6,521 nucleotides of DNA from Actinomycetota bacterium (GCA_003170995.1 PMXT01000043.1:1368-7888); one strand, 5' to 3'. Numbered from the stretch's first letter, positions 1-5,808 are shown. Notes: generated by a model not told the origin, from the letters alone. Program-made: numbers and translations.

Positions 1-857
1 ACCGCGGCATGACGATGGCCATCTCCAAGGCCCTGGAGAAGAAGGCCCCGGCAGTCGTCTGCGCTTCCACCGGCAACACCTCCGCCTCGGCGGCGGCCTA
101 CGCCGGTCGCGCCGGCTTGCAGTGCGCCGTGCTTGTGCCGCAGGGAAAGATCGCGCTCGGCAAGATGGCTCAGGCGCTTGCCTATGGCGCTCGTGTGCTC
201 GAGATCCGCGGCAATTTCGACCAGGCGCTCGAGATCGTGCGGGCGCTGGGCGAGAAGGCGGGGCTCGAGGTGGTCAACTCGATCAATCCCTTCCGCATCG
301 AGGGGCAGAAGACGGGCGCCTTCGAGATCGTGGACGTGCTCGGCGACGCGCCCGATATCCACTGCATTCCGGTCGGGAACGCCGGCAACATCACCGCCTA
401 CTGGAAGGGCTACCGCGAGTACCTCGATGCGGGAATGTCGACCCATACGCCGCGCATGTTCGGTTTTCAAGCTGAAGGGTCGGCTCCGCTCGTGCACGGC
501 CATCCGATCGAGAACCCGTCGACGATCGCCACAGCGATCCGCATCGGCAATCCGGCCCTCTGGAAGGGTGCCGAGGCGGCGATCAGCGAGTCGAACGGCG
601 CCGTCAACACCGTCACCGACGAGGAGATCCTCGCCGCCCAGGCGCTGCTGGCCACAACCGAGGGCGTCTACTGCGAGCCGGCCTCGGCCGCGTCGGTCGC
701 GGGGCTGCTCAAAGTGGGGGTGCCCGCAGACTCGACCGTCGTCTGCATCCTCACCGGGCACGGGCTCAAGGACCCGGACGTCACCATCAATGCGGTACCG
801 AAGCCCGACCTCGTTGACGCGAACTACGCCGCCGTCTGCCGGGCACTCGAGCTTTGA
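1..857 (+). CDS. thrC: Threonine synthase, 5'-truncated by the window edge
   Basis: Threonine synthase (PLP fold type II) converts O-phospho-L-homoserine to L-threonine and phosphate, the last step of threonine synthesis, in the cytosol. The reading frame is open to base 1 and the first codons read (D)RGMTMA. This matches the family's SFKDRGMT motif, so the PLP-binding lysine lies just outside the window and the ATG at 9 is an internal methionine, not the start. Numbering from that methionine, visible motifs are TGNTSASAAAY (21-31), the PLP phosphate-binding loop GNAGN (123-127) and the C-terminal GHGLKDPD (250-257). The 282 residues seen, against about 350 for the family, suggest roughly 60-70 are missing upstream. 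It ends in TGA. No thrB homoserine kinase follows, although thrC-thrB adjacency is common in high-GC Gram-positives. Threonine deaminase and other fold-II enzymes are less likely given the GNAGN and GHGLKDPD motifs. Confidence 0.95.
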   Translation, partial: RGMTMAISKALEKKAPAVVCASTGNTSASAAAYAGRAGLQCAVLVPQGKIALGKMAQALAYGARVLEIRGNFDQALEIVRALGEKAGLEVVNSINPFRIEGQKTGAFEIVDVLGDAPDIHCIPVGNAGNITAYWKGYREYLDAGMSTHTPRMFGFQAEGSAPLVHGHPIENPSTIATAIRIGNPALWKGAEAAISESNGAVNTVTDEEILAAQALLATTEGVYCEPASAASVAGLLKVGVPADSTVVCILTGHGLKDPDVTINAVPKPDLVDANYAAVCRALEL

Positions 858-1085
858 GGGCTCGTTTCTAGACGGAGCGCTCCACCGTCTGGCCGCGCCC
901 GGTGGAGTAGTGCTGTGTTGGCACGAAGCTGGCACATCTCGTGCGCTTTTCGTCGCTACTTTGTTCCGACCCCGCGGGTGGGTGGCTTGGTGGCGGGCGG
1001 AGAAAAGAATTGCCCCGAAGCCCTCCGTCGCATCCGCGCTCGGTCGCCCCTGATACTGCTTCGCTCTCCGGCTCGGCCGACGGAC
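858..1085. other. Intergenic stretch with no supported gene
   Basis: I see no convincing gene, tRNA or mobile element between thrC and the ars promoter. Open frames crossing it on both strands have arginine/serine-rich compositions typical of shadow frames in GC-rich DNA. The only structure close to thrC is a weak dyad at 870-890 (AGACGG/CCGTCT, 9-base gap) that encloses the palindrome GGAGCGCTCC (874-883). No T-run follows, so it is at best a poor terminator for thrC. A direct repeat TGGCAC occurs at 919-924 and 930-935. Confidence 0.5.
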
Positions 1086-1114
1086 TTGACGAGAAGCGGA
1101 CATATTGATAGAAA
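1086..1114 (+). promoter_or_regulatory. Probable sigma70-type promoter of the ars operon
   Basis: TTGACG (1086-1091) matches five of six bases of the -35 consensus. A 17-base spacer leads to TAGAAA (1109-1114), which matches four of six -10 bases. This predicts a transcription start near 1120 and a leader of about 85 nt before arsR. The -10 lies inside the first TTGAT/ATCGAT dyad and the tandem repeats begin at the next base, so a repressor bound there would block polymerase. No competing promoter is visible closer to arsR. It is inferred from sequence only. Confidence 0.55.
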
Positions 1115-1181
1115 TCGATACATCGATAACGGTCGATACATCGATAACGGTCGATACATCGATAACGGTCGATACGATCGA
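1104..1181. repeat. ArsR operator-like array: imperfect dyad, three 18-bp tandem repeats, final dyad
   Basis: Three perfect 18-bp direct repeats, TCGATACATCGATAACGG, occupy 1115-1132, 1133-1150 and 1151-1168. Each contains the perfect inverted repeat TCGAT-AC-ATCGA. A fourth, altered unit (1169-1181) reads TCGAT-ACG-ATCGA, still a perfect dyad but with a 3-base centre. Upstream, ATTGAT-agaa-ATCGAT (1104-1119) is a one-mismatch dyad overlapping the -10. AT-rich imperfect inverted repeats at the promoter are the usual operator form of ArsR/SmtB regulators, and arsR is the next gene, so the likely ligand is ArsR. Several sites could allow cooperative or graded repression. The array is more AT-rich than its surroundings and would be transcribed as part of the arsR leader, where ATCGA-taacgg-TCGAT could form short hairpins. 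The repeats are directly visible; their role is inferred. Confidence 0.75.
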
Positions 1182-1204
1182 GTAACAAAAAGGGGAGGGA
1201 AAAC

Positions 1205-1552
1205 GTGACCGAGACCGCCACGTCGACAGCCATCTCCGGCTGTGCTGCACTCGCCGCGCCAGCGCTCTCAAATAAGGAGGCCGAAGTCACGGCCAGACTC
1301 TTCGCAGCACTCGCGGATCCGGCACGGGTGAAGATCGTCAACCTGTTGGCGACGAGCCGTGAACCGGTCTGCGTCTGCAATCTGACGACACCTCTTGGCC
1401 TCGCGCAGCCGACCGTGAGCCACCACATGAAGAAGCTCGTCGAGGCCGGGTTGCTCGAGCGGGAGCAGCGAGGCAAATGGGCCTTCTTCTCTCTCAACCA
1501 CGAGGCCGTGAGCAAGCTCTCCGGCCTGATCGATCTTGAAGGAGGAAGCTAG
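1205..1552 (+). CDS. arsR: ArsR/SmtB-family arsenite-responsive repressor
   Basis: This 115-residue winged-helix repressor should bind the ars operator and leave it when As(III) (or Sb(III)) binds cysteines. The GTG start is supported by the purine-rich GGGGAGGGA just upstream. The core begins with LFAALADPARVKIVNLL (32-48). The metalloid motif CVCNL (56-60) follows, at the position of the classic ELCVCDL box in the R773-type ArsR. The recognition helix is AQPTVSHHMKKLVEAGLL (67-84), and the wing is around EREQRGKWAFFSL (85-97). Cysteines are C13, C56 and C58. The R773 third ligand (C37) is replaced by T61, so C13 in the N-terminal extension may be the third thiol. The gene is first in the operon, and its TAG overlaps the GTG of arsM by one base, so it should be autoregulated through the array at 1104-1181. 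A Cd/Zn sensor is less likely given the motif and neighbours. Confidence 0.95.
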   Translation: MTETATSTAISGCAALAAPALSNKEAEVTARLFAALADPARVKIVNLLATSREPVCVCNLTTPLGLAQPTVSHHMKKLVEAGLLEREQRGKWAFFSLNHEAVSKLSGLIDLEGGS

Positions 1553-2367
1553 TGACAACTTCTGCGGAGGAGCTGCGCGATGAGGTACGTCGTCGCTACG
1601 CCGAGGCTGCCCGCGCCGTAACCGAGAGCGGCGAAAAAGCTTGTTGTGACGGTGAGAAGGCTGTCAGCGACGCCTTTGGCGCGTCGAGCTACAGCAGCGG
1701 CGAGCGGGACGAGCTTCCGGATACGGCCACTCTGGCCTCGCTTGGCTGTGGCAATCCGATCGCGGTGGCCGATCTACGCGAGGGCGAGACGGTGCTCGAT
1801 CTCGGCTCCGGCGGCGGCATCGACGTGATCCTCTCGGCCAGGCGAGTCGGAGGTAGCGGGCGTGCCTTCGGGCTCGACATGACCGATGAGATGCTGGCGC
1901 TGGCCCAGCACAACGCCGGCGAGGCCGGTGTGCGCAATGCGATCTTCCTGAAGGGCGTGATCGAGCAGGTACCGCTGCCGGCGGAGTCGGTCGACGTCGT
2001 CATCTCGAACTGTGTGATCAACCTCTCGATCGATAAGCCCGCGGTACTGGTCGAGATGGTGCGCGTGCTCAAACCGGGTGGACGGATCGGAATCTCCGAC
2101 GTCGTCGCCGAGGATCGCCTCTCGCCGGTAGAAAGAGCAGAGCGCGGTAGTTACTCGGGCTGTATCGCCGGTGCGCTTTCCCGCAGCGAGTACGAACAGG
2201 GCCTCGCCGCGGCGGGATTCGAGCAGATCACGATCGAGTTCACGCACGAGGTAGAAGACGGCATGCACGCCGCGATCGTCAAGGCGGTCAAGCCCGTGGG
2301 CGCGAAGTTGATAGCGAGCCCGCTTCCTGTGGCCGGGAAACGGTCGCGGGGGAAGTGCTGCGGGTGA
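1552..2367 (+). CDS. arsM: Arsenite S-adenosylmethionine methyltransferase ArsM
   Basis: ArsM transfers methyl groups from SAM to As(III), giving methylated and ultimately volatile arsenicals in the cytosol. The protein has 271 residues, normal for bacterial ArsM. SAM motif I is VLDLGSGGGIDV (81-92), the acidic residue after strand 2 is D109 in GLDMTDEML, and the post-I region is LKPGGRIGISDVV (173-185). The three cysteines that bind As(III) in characterised ArsM enzymes have clear counterparts: C66 in SLGCGNP, C154 in SNCVINL and C204 in GCIAGAL. There are also two vicinal pairs, C31-C32 and a C-terminal C269-C270 (GKCCG). The GTG start overlaps the arsR stop (TAGTG), with GGAGGA at 1541-1546 as ribosome binding site, so translation is probably coupled. 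The three-cysteine pattern separates it from general UbiE-type methyltransferases. Confidence 0.96.
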   Translation: MTTSAEELRDEVRRRYAEAARAVTESGEKACCDGEKAVSDAFGASSYSSGERDELPDTATLASLGCGNPIAVADLREGETVLDLGSGGGIDVILSARRVGGSGRAFGLDMTDEMLALAQHNAGEAGVRNAIFLKGVIEQVPLPAESVDVVISNCVINLSIDKPAVLVEMVRVLKPGGRIGISDVVAEDRLSPVERAERGSYSGCIAGALSRSEYEQGLAAAGFEQITIEFTHEVEDGMHAAIVKAVKPVGAKLIASPLPVAGKRSRGKCCG

Positions 2368-2765
2368 ACGTCCTCTTCGTCTGCATTCAGAACGCGGGCC
2401 GCTCGCAGATGGCCGAGGCACTCTTCCGTCTCGCTGCATCCGGTCGCCACGAGGCGCGCTCGGCAGGCTCCAGTCCGGCCGCGAGCGTTCATCCCGAGGT
2501 GGTCGAAGTAATGCGCGAGCTAGGCGTCGATCTCTCCGAGCGTGTTCCCCACAGGCTCGAACTTGCCGATACCGAGTGGGCTGACGTCGTCGTGACCATG
2601 GGCTGCGGCGATGCCTGTCCGGTCATCCTCGGTAAGCACTACCTCGACTGGGAGCTCGAGGACCCAGCCGGTAAGGACGTGGGCGAGGTTCGCACGCTCA
2701 GGGACGAGATCGCGGTCCGTGTCGAGCAGCTGCTCGGCGAACTAGTAGACGACGGAGAGAAGTGA
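2364..2765 (+). CDS. arsC: Arsenate reductase, low-molecular-weight phosphatase-like (ArsC)
   Basis: This enzyme reduces arsenate to arsenite in the cytosol, supplying the form that ArsM and Acr3 handle. It belongs to the LMW protein tyrosine phosphatase fold. The catalytic loop C7-IQNAG-R13-S14 fits CX5RS, and the general acid is D100 in the DPAG segment (100-103). C81 and C85 in MGCGDACP (79-86) are placed to form the relay disulfide after arsenate attack on C7. The length of 133 residues is normal. I prefer the GTG at 2364: it overlaps the arsM stop as GTGA and sits about 10 bases after GGGGGA (2348-2353). An in-frame GTG at 2355 would be almost inside that purine run. The electron donor (thioredoxin or mycothiol/mycoredoxin) cannot be read from the sequence. 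A true tyrosine phosphatase is unlikely given C81/C85 and the operon. Confidence 0.94.
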   Translation: MNVLFVCIQNAGRSQMAEALFRLAASGRHEARSAGSSPAASVHPEVVEVMRELGVDLSERVPHRLELADTEWADVVVTMGCGDACPVILGKHYLDWELEDPAGKDVGEVRTLRDEIAVRVEQLLGELVDDGEK

Positions 2766-3907
2766 TGGGCGGAAGCGGGACCGCCTCCGCCGCGTCGGCT
2801 GCCGGTGAAACGGCCGTGCTGCGGAAACTGTCGACGCTCGATCGCTTTCTACCGCTGTGGATCGGCGTCGCAATGGCCGCCGGGCTCGGCCTCGGCTCGC
2901 TTCTGCCGAGCCTGAACGACTGGCTCGACAAACTGCAGGTGGGCACCGTCTCGCTGCCGATCGCTGCCGGGTTGCTCCTGATGATGTACCCGGTGCTGGC
3001 GAAGGTGCGCTACGAAGATCTCGGAAAGATGCGCGACGACGGAGTCAGCGATCGGCGCTTCTTCGGCGTGTCGCTCTTTCTCTCCTGGGTCGTTGGGCCG
3101 CTGTTCATGTTCGCGCTCGCCTGGCTATTGCTCGCCGATCAGCCCGCGTATCGAACTGGCGTGATCATCGTCGGCTTGGCGCGCTGTATAGCGATGGTGC
3201 TGGTCTGGAACGACATCGCCCGCGGCGACCGCGAGCGAGCCGCTGTGCTCGTCGTCTTCAACGCGCTCTTCCAGGTCGTCGCCTACTCGCTGCTCGGCTA
3301 CTTCTACTTGACCGTGCTACCAGGCTGGCTCGGCTTCGACACGCAGGGCTTCCAGCCCGGTATCTGGGAAATCGCCCGCACAGTGCTGATCTTCCTCGGC
3401 ATCCCGCTCGCGGCCGGCTTCCTCACTCGCCGAATCGGCCTCAAGCGCCGCGGCCGCGACTGGTACGAGCACCGCTTCATCCCGCGCATCGCGCCGATCA
3501 CCCTCTACGGCTTGCTCTTCACGATCGTCCTTCTGTTCGCCATCCAGGGCGACAAGATCACATCGCAACCGCTGGACGTGGCGAGGATCGCCCTGCCGCT
3601 TCTGGTCTACTTCGCTGTGATGTGGATTGCCGGCTTCGCCGTCGGGCGGCTGCTGCGGATGCCCTATGCACAAACGACCAGTCTCGCCTTCACGGTCGCC
3701 TCGAACGACTTCGAGCTGGCGATCGCCGTCGCCGTCGGCGTCTTCGGCGCCACCTCGGGACAGGCACTTGCCGGAGTGGTCGGGCCGCTGATCGAGGTGC
3801 CCGTGCTCGTCGGGCTCGTCTACGTCGCGCTCTGGTTGGCACGAAGGCTCGAGTGGGCGCAGCCGCGGACAGTTGAGGAAACGATTGCGGAACAGCTCGC
3901 CACCTGA
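2765..3907 (+). CDS. acr3: Acr3-family arsenite efflux permease
   Basis: Acr3 proteins (BART/BASS superfamily) export As(III) across the cytoplasmic membrane, driven by the ion gradient. The family normally has ten membrane spans. Numbering from the GTG at 2762, hydrophobic segments run from about residue 29 (FLPLWIGVAMAAGLGLG) to the C-terminal VPVLVGLVYVALWLA. Family signatures include PIAAGLLLMMYPVLAKVRYE, the conserved cysteine C142 in GLARCIAMVLVWND, E318 in SNDFELAIAV, and GPLIEVPVL. C142 and E318 have the same 176-residue spacing as the essential Cys and Glu reported for a clostridial Acr3. The N-terminal ~22 residues are Ala/Ser/Gly-rich and probably cytosolic. ATG at 2765 shares one base with the arsC TGA and lies 7 bases after GGAG (2754-2757); GTG at 2762 (GTGA overlap) is the alternative and adds one residue. 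No ArsA ATPase is present, so transport is presumably secondary. Confidence 0.96.
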   Translation: MGGSGTASAASAAGETAVLRKLSTLDRFLPLWIGVAMAAGLGLGSLLPSLNDWLDKLQVGTVSLPIAAGLLLMMYPVLAKVRYEDLGKMRDDGVSDRRFFGVSLFLSWVVGPLFMFALAWLLLADQPAYRTGVIIVGLARCIAMVLVWNDIARGDRERAAVLVVFNALFQVVAYSLLGYFYLTVLPGWLGFDTQGFQPGIWEIARTVLIFLGIPLAAGFLTRRIGLKRRGRDWYEHRFIPRIAPITLYGLLFTIVLLFAIQGDKITSQPLDVARIALPLLVYFAVMWIAGFAVGRLLRMPYAQTTSLAFTVASNDFELAIAVAVGVFGATSGQALAGVVGPLIEVPVLVGLVYVALWLARRLEWAQPRTVEETIAEQLAT

Positions 3908-3979
3908 TTTCGGTGCTCCGCCTAGGCGACGCTTGTGAACATTTGCATGAATAGACTGAGGCCAAGCTGAGGTTGGCAG

Positions 3980-3997
3980 GCGGGCCGCTTCGCCCGT
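3980..3997 (+). other. Small hairpin upstream of the long stem-loop
   Basis: CGGGC (3981-3985) pairs with GCCCG (3992-3996) around the six-base loop CGCTTC, and a possible G-U pair (3980/3997) extends the stem. It abuts the longer hairpin starting at 3998, so the two could stack in an RNA leaving acr3. Short GC-rich stems are common by chance here, so on its own it means little. Confidence 0.35.
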
Positions 3998-4033
3998 GGA
4001 TCTCGCGGATGCCTCCGGGCATTCGTGAGATCC
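3998..4033 (+). terminator. 16-bp stem-loop with UCCG tetraloop, probable U-less terminator or mRNA-stabilising hairpin
   Basis: GGATCTCGCGGATGCC (3998-4013) pairs along its whole length with GGCATTCGTGAGATCC (4018-4033), closing on TCCG (4014-4017). In + strand RNA all 16 positions pair, two as G-U wobbles, and the loop c(UCCG)g belongs to the very stable UNCG family. In - strand RNA the same two positions would be C-A mismatches, so the structure suits + strand transcripts. It lies 90 bases after the acr3 stop and 43 bases before the beta-glucosidase start. No T-run follows, so it is not a classical intrinsic terminator. It could be a U-less terminator of the ars operon, a 3' end stabiliser, or a leader element of the next gene. 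Confidence 0.5.
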
Positions 4034-4076
4034 GCTCGGCGGTCTTTGGCAGCTAACGACGCGAGAAGGAGCGGAG

Positions 4077-5471
4077 GTGACGGTGGAGGCTGGAGGTATT
4101 GGCACGTTCGTTTCGGGTTTCCCCGCGGACTTCGGTTGGGGAACGGCGACCTCGGCTTACCAGATCGAAGGCGCAGTCGACGAAGGCGGGCGCGGACAAT
4201 CGATCTGGGACATCTTCAGCCACGAGTCCGGGCGCATCGAGCGCGGCGAGAACGCCGACATCAGCTGCGATCACTATCACCACTGGCAGGAAGATCTCGA
4301 CCTCATGGCCGAACTCGGCCTGAGTGTCTATCGCTTCTCGATTGCCTGGCCCAGAGTCATGCCCGACGGCAAAGGACCGTTGAACGAGGAGGGCGTCGGC
4401 TTTTACTCGGGGCTGATCGACGGCCTGCTCGAGCGCGGAATCACGCCGTTTCCGACTCTCTACCATTGGGATCTTCCGCAGGCGCTGGAGGAAGAAGGCG
4501 GCTGGATGAACAGGGATACCAGCCAGCGCTTCGCCGAGTACGCGGCCGCGATGTTTGAGCGCTTCGGTGATCGTGTCGACCTCTGGCTAACGCACAACGA
4601 GCCCTGGGTGGCGGCCTTCGTGGCCTACGTTGCTGGAGAGCATGCACCGGGCGGGTGCGAAGACTGGCCGCTGGCCTTGCGCGTCTCGCACCACCTGCTG
4701 CTCTCGCACGGTCTTGCCGTTCAAGCCCTCCGCGCCAGTCGTGCCGCCTCCGCCAAGATCGGATTTGCGCCCAACCTGCAACCCGTTCATCCATTGACGG
4801 GCAGTCCGGAAGATGCTGAAGCGGCGCGCATCTGGGACGGCTTCCAGAACCGCTGGTTCCTCGACCCGGTGTTCAAGGGCAGCTATCCCGAGGACATGCT
4901 GGCCGAGTACGAGCGCTTCGGCGTCGAAGAGGCAATCGAAGACGGCGATTTGGCGGTGATCTCGAGTCCAGTCGATCTTCTCGGCGTCAACTTCTACCAG
5001 CAAGCGACGGTCAAGCACGATCCGGATTCCGTCTTTCTAGGCGTGGCAGGCGTTCCAACTCGACCGCCCCTGACGGATATGGGCTGGGCCGTCACCCCCG
5101 AGGCGCTGCATGAGTTGCTGCTTCGCCTCAAGCGCGACTACGGCGACTTCGACATCTACATCACCGAGAACGGCGCCGCCTATCCGGACGAGTGGGACGG
5201 AGGCGATATCGTCGAGGATCCCAAGCGCGTCGATTTCATCTCGCGCCATCTCGAGTCACTGTCTCAGGCGATCGCCGACGGTGTCAACGTCAAGGGCTAC
5301 TGCGTCTGGGCGCTGCTGGACAACTTCGAGTGGGCCAAGGGCTACGACAAGCGCTTCGGCCTCTACTACGTCGACTATCCGACTCAGCGGCGGATACCCA
5401 AGCGCAGCGCGCTTTGGTACCGCGACCAGATCGCTGCGTCTCGCCTAGCGACGCCGCAGGAAGATGAGTAG
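4077..5471 (+). CDS. GH1 family beta-glucosidase (EC 3.2.1.21-like)
   Basis: This retaining glycoside hydrolase should release glucose (or galactose/fucose) from beta-glycosides or cello-oligosaccharides. The 464 residues match a complete single-domain GH1 (beta/alpha)8 barrel. The N-terminal signature FGWGTATSAYQIEGA lies near residues 19-33, followed by YRFSIAWPR and YHWDLPQ. The acid/base is E175 in LTHNEPW and the nucleophile is E364 in ITENGAAY. The C-terminal substrate-binding stretch is WALLDNFEWAKGYDKRFGLYY. No signal peptide is visible, so it is probably cytosolic and acts on imported sugars. Two starts compete: GTG at 4077, 5 bases after AAGGAG (4066-4071), and GTG at 4083, 5 bases after GGAGG (4073-4077), which is part of the near-ideal GGAGGTGA. 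They differ by two residues. No transporter or LacI regulator is adjacent, so the natural substrate cannot be told. Its 3' end overlaps the convergent gene by 27 bases. Confidence 0.96.
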   Translation: MTVEAGGIGTFVSGFPADFGWGTATSAYQIEGAVDEGGRGQSIWDIFSHESGRIERGENADISCDHYHHWQEDLDLMAELGLSVYRFSIAWPRVMPDGKGPLNEEGVGFYSGLIDGLLERGITPFPTLYHWDLPQALEEEGGWMNRDTSQRFAEYAAAMFERFGDRVDLWLTHNEPWVAAFVAYVAGEHAPGGCEDWPLALRVSHHLLLSHGLAVQALRASRAASAKIGFAPNLQPVHPLTGSPEDAEAARIWDGFQNRWFLDPVFKGSYPEDMLAEYERFGVEEAIEDGDLAVISSPVDLLGVNFYQQATVKHDPDSVFLGVAGVPTRPPLTDMGWAVTPEALHELLLRLKRDYGDFDIYITENGAAYPDEWDGGDIVEDPKRVDFISRHLESLSQAIADGVNVKGYCVWALLDNFEWAKGYDKRFGLYYVDYPTQRRIPKRSALWYRDQIAASRLATPQEDE

Positions 5472-5783
5472 GCCGAGCACGCCGACGCCTGCCAGAACCA
5501 CGCGGTTCAGATCGAACGTTGGCTTCCACTCGACCTGACCGTCCCGGATCACGACCAGGCCCACCGGCCTGGCGCTGTTGCAGCTACAACCGCGCCCTTT
5601 CCCGCTCTCCTCAGCGTCTTCCTGACGCCCGCAACGGCGGACGGCGGCAACCGGAATGACCGTCACCCCGTCCAGTTCGACCGGCTCGCCGTACACGCGT
5701 TTCGCGGTCGCCTGGTCGCGCACCGCGCGGGCGACTCGTTTGGACTCGCGCGCCGCGCTTTCGTCTCTTGATCGGTCTGGCAT
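5445..5783 (-). CDS. GerW/YtfJ-family protein with C-terminal membrane anchor
   Basis: The 112-residue product carries the GerW/YtfJ core VYGEPVELDGVTVIPVAAVR (30-49), followed after a linker by PVGLVVIRDGQVEWKPTFDLNRV (73-95). In Bacillus, GerW is a spore protein linked to germination; relatives occur widely in non-sporulating actinobacteria and archaea with unknown roles. The usual glycine-rich loop between the halves is here a charged segment (53-72) with C66-S-C68, plus C51 just before it. The end, VVLAGVGVLGLLIFLRRR, looks like one membrane span (about 95-109) with a positive tail, suggesting a tail-anchored protein facing the cytosol. The N-terminus (1-29) is Arg/Ala/Glu-rich and probably helical. 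The ATG has GAGGAG (5796-5791, complement strand) 7 bases upstream. It follows the methyltransferase after 25 bases, so they are probably co-transcribed. Family assignment is good; function is unknown. Confidence 0.85.
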   Translation of the reverse strand: MPDRSRDESAARESKRVARAVRDQATAKRVYGEPVELDGVTVIPVAAVRRCGRQEDAEESGKGRGCSCNSARPVGLVVIRDGQVEWKPTFDLNRVVLAGVGVLGLLIFLRRR

Positions 5784-5808
5784 CGCGTCTCTCCTCTGCT
5801 CGGAATTG

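Noticed and set aside
919..934. TGGCAC-N5-TGGCA resembles a sigma54 -24/-12 promoter (TGGCAC-N5-TTGCA) with one mismatch.
   Set aside because: Sigma54 is generally absent from actinobacteria, the site is about 270 bases from arsR, and no enhancer-type regulator is present. Probably chance.
1115..1168. Tandem repeats considered as a CRISPR array or origin iterons.
   Set aside because: Units are 18 bp and directly adjacent with no spacers, so not CRISPR. No rep gene, DnaA boxes or other origin features nearby.
915..1208. 97-codon + strand frame with a repeated YIDNGR peptide.
   Set aside because: It covers the promoter and repeat array and has an arginine-rich shadow composition. The peptide repeat is a by-product of the operator repeat.
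868..1515. 215-codon open frame on the - strand across the repeat array and arsR.
   Set aside because: Antisense to a well-supported arsR, and its periodic DRYRCI-like repeats simply reflect an 18-bp repeat being a multiple of three.
3933..3957. TTGTGA followed by TAGACT as a promoter for the beta-glucosidase.
   Set aside because: The spacer is only 13 bases, and a strong hairpin would follow in the transcript.
3317..4105. 262-codon - strand frame opposite acr3.
   Set aside because: Antisense to conserved acr3 coding sequence, with no recognisable motif and a Glu/Arg/Pro-rich composition typical of a GC-rich shadow frame.
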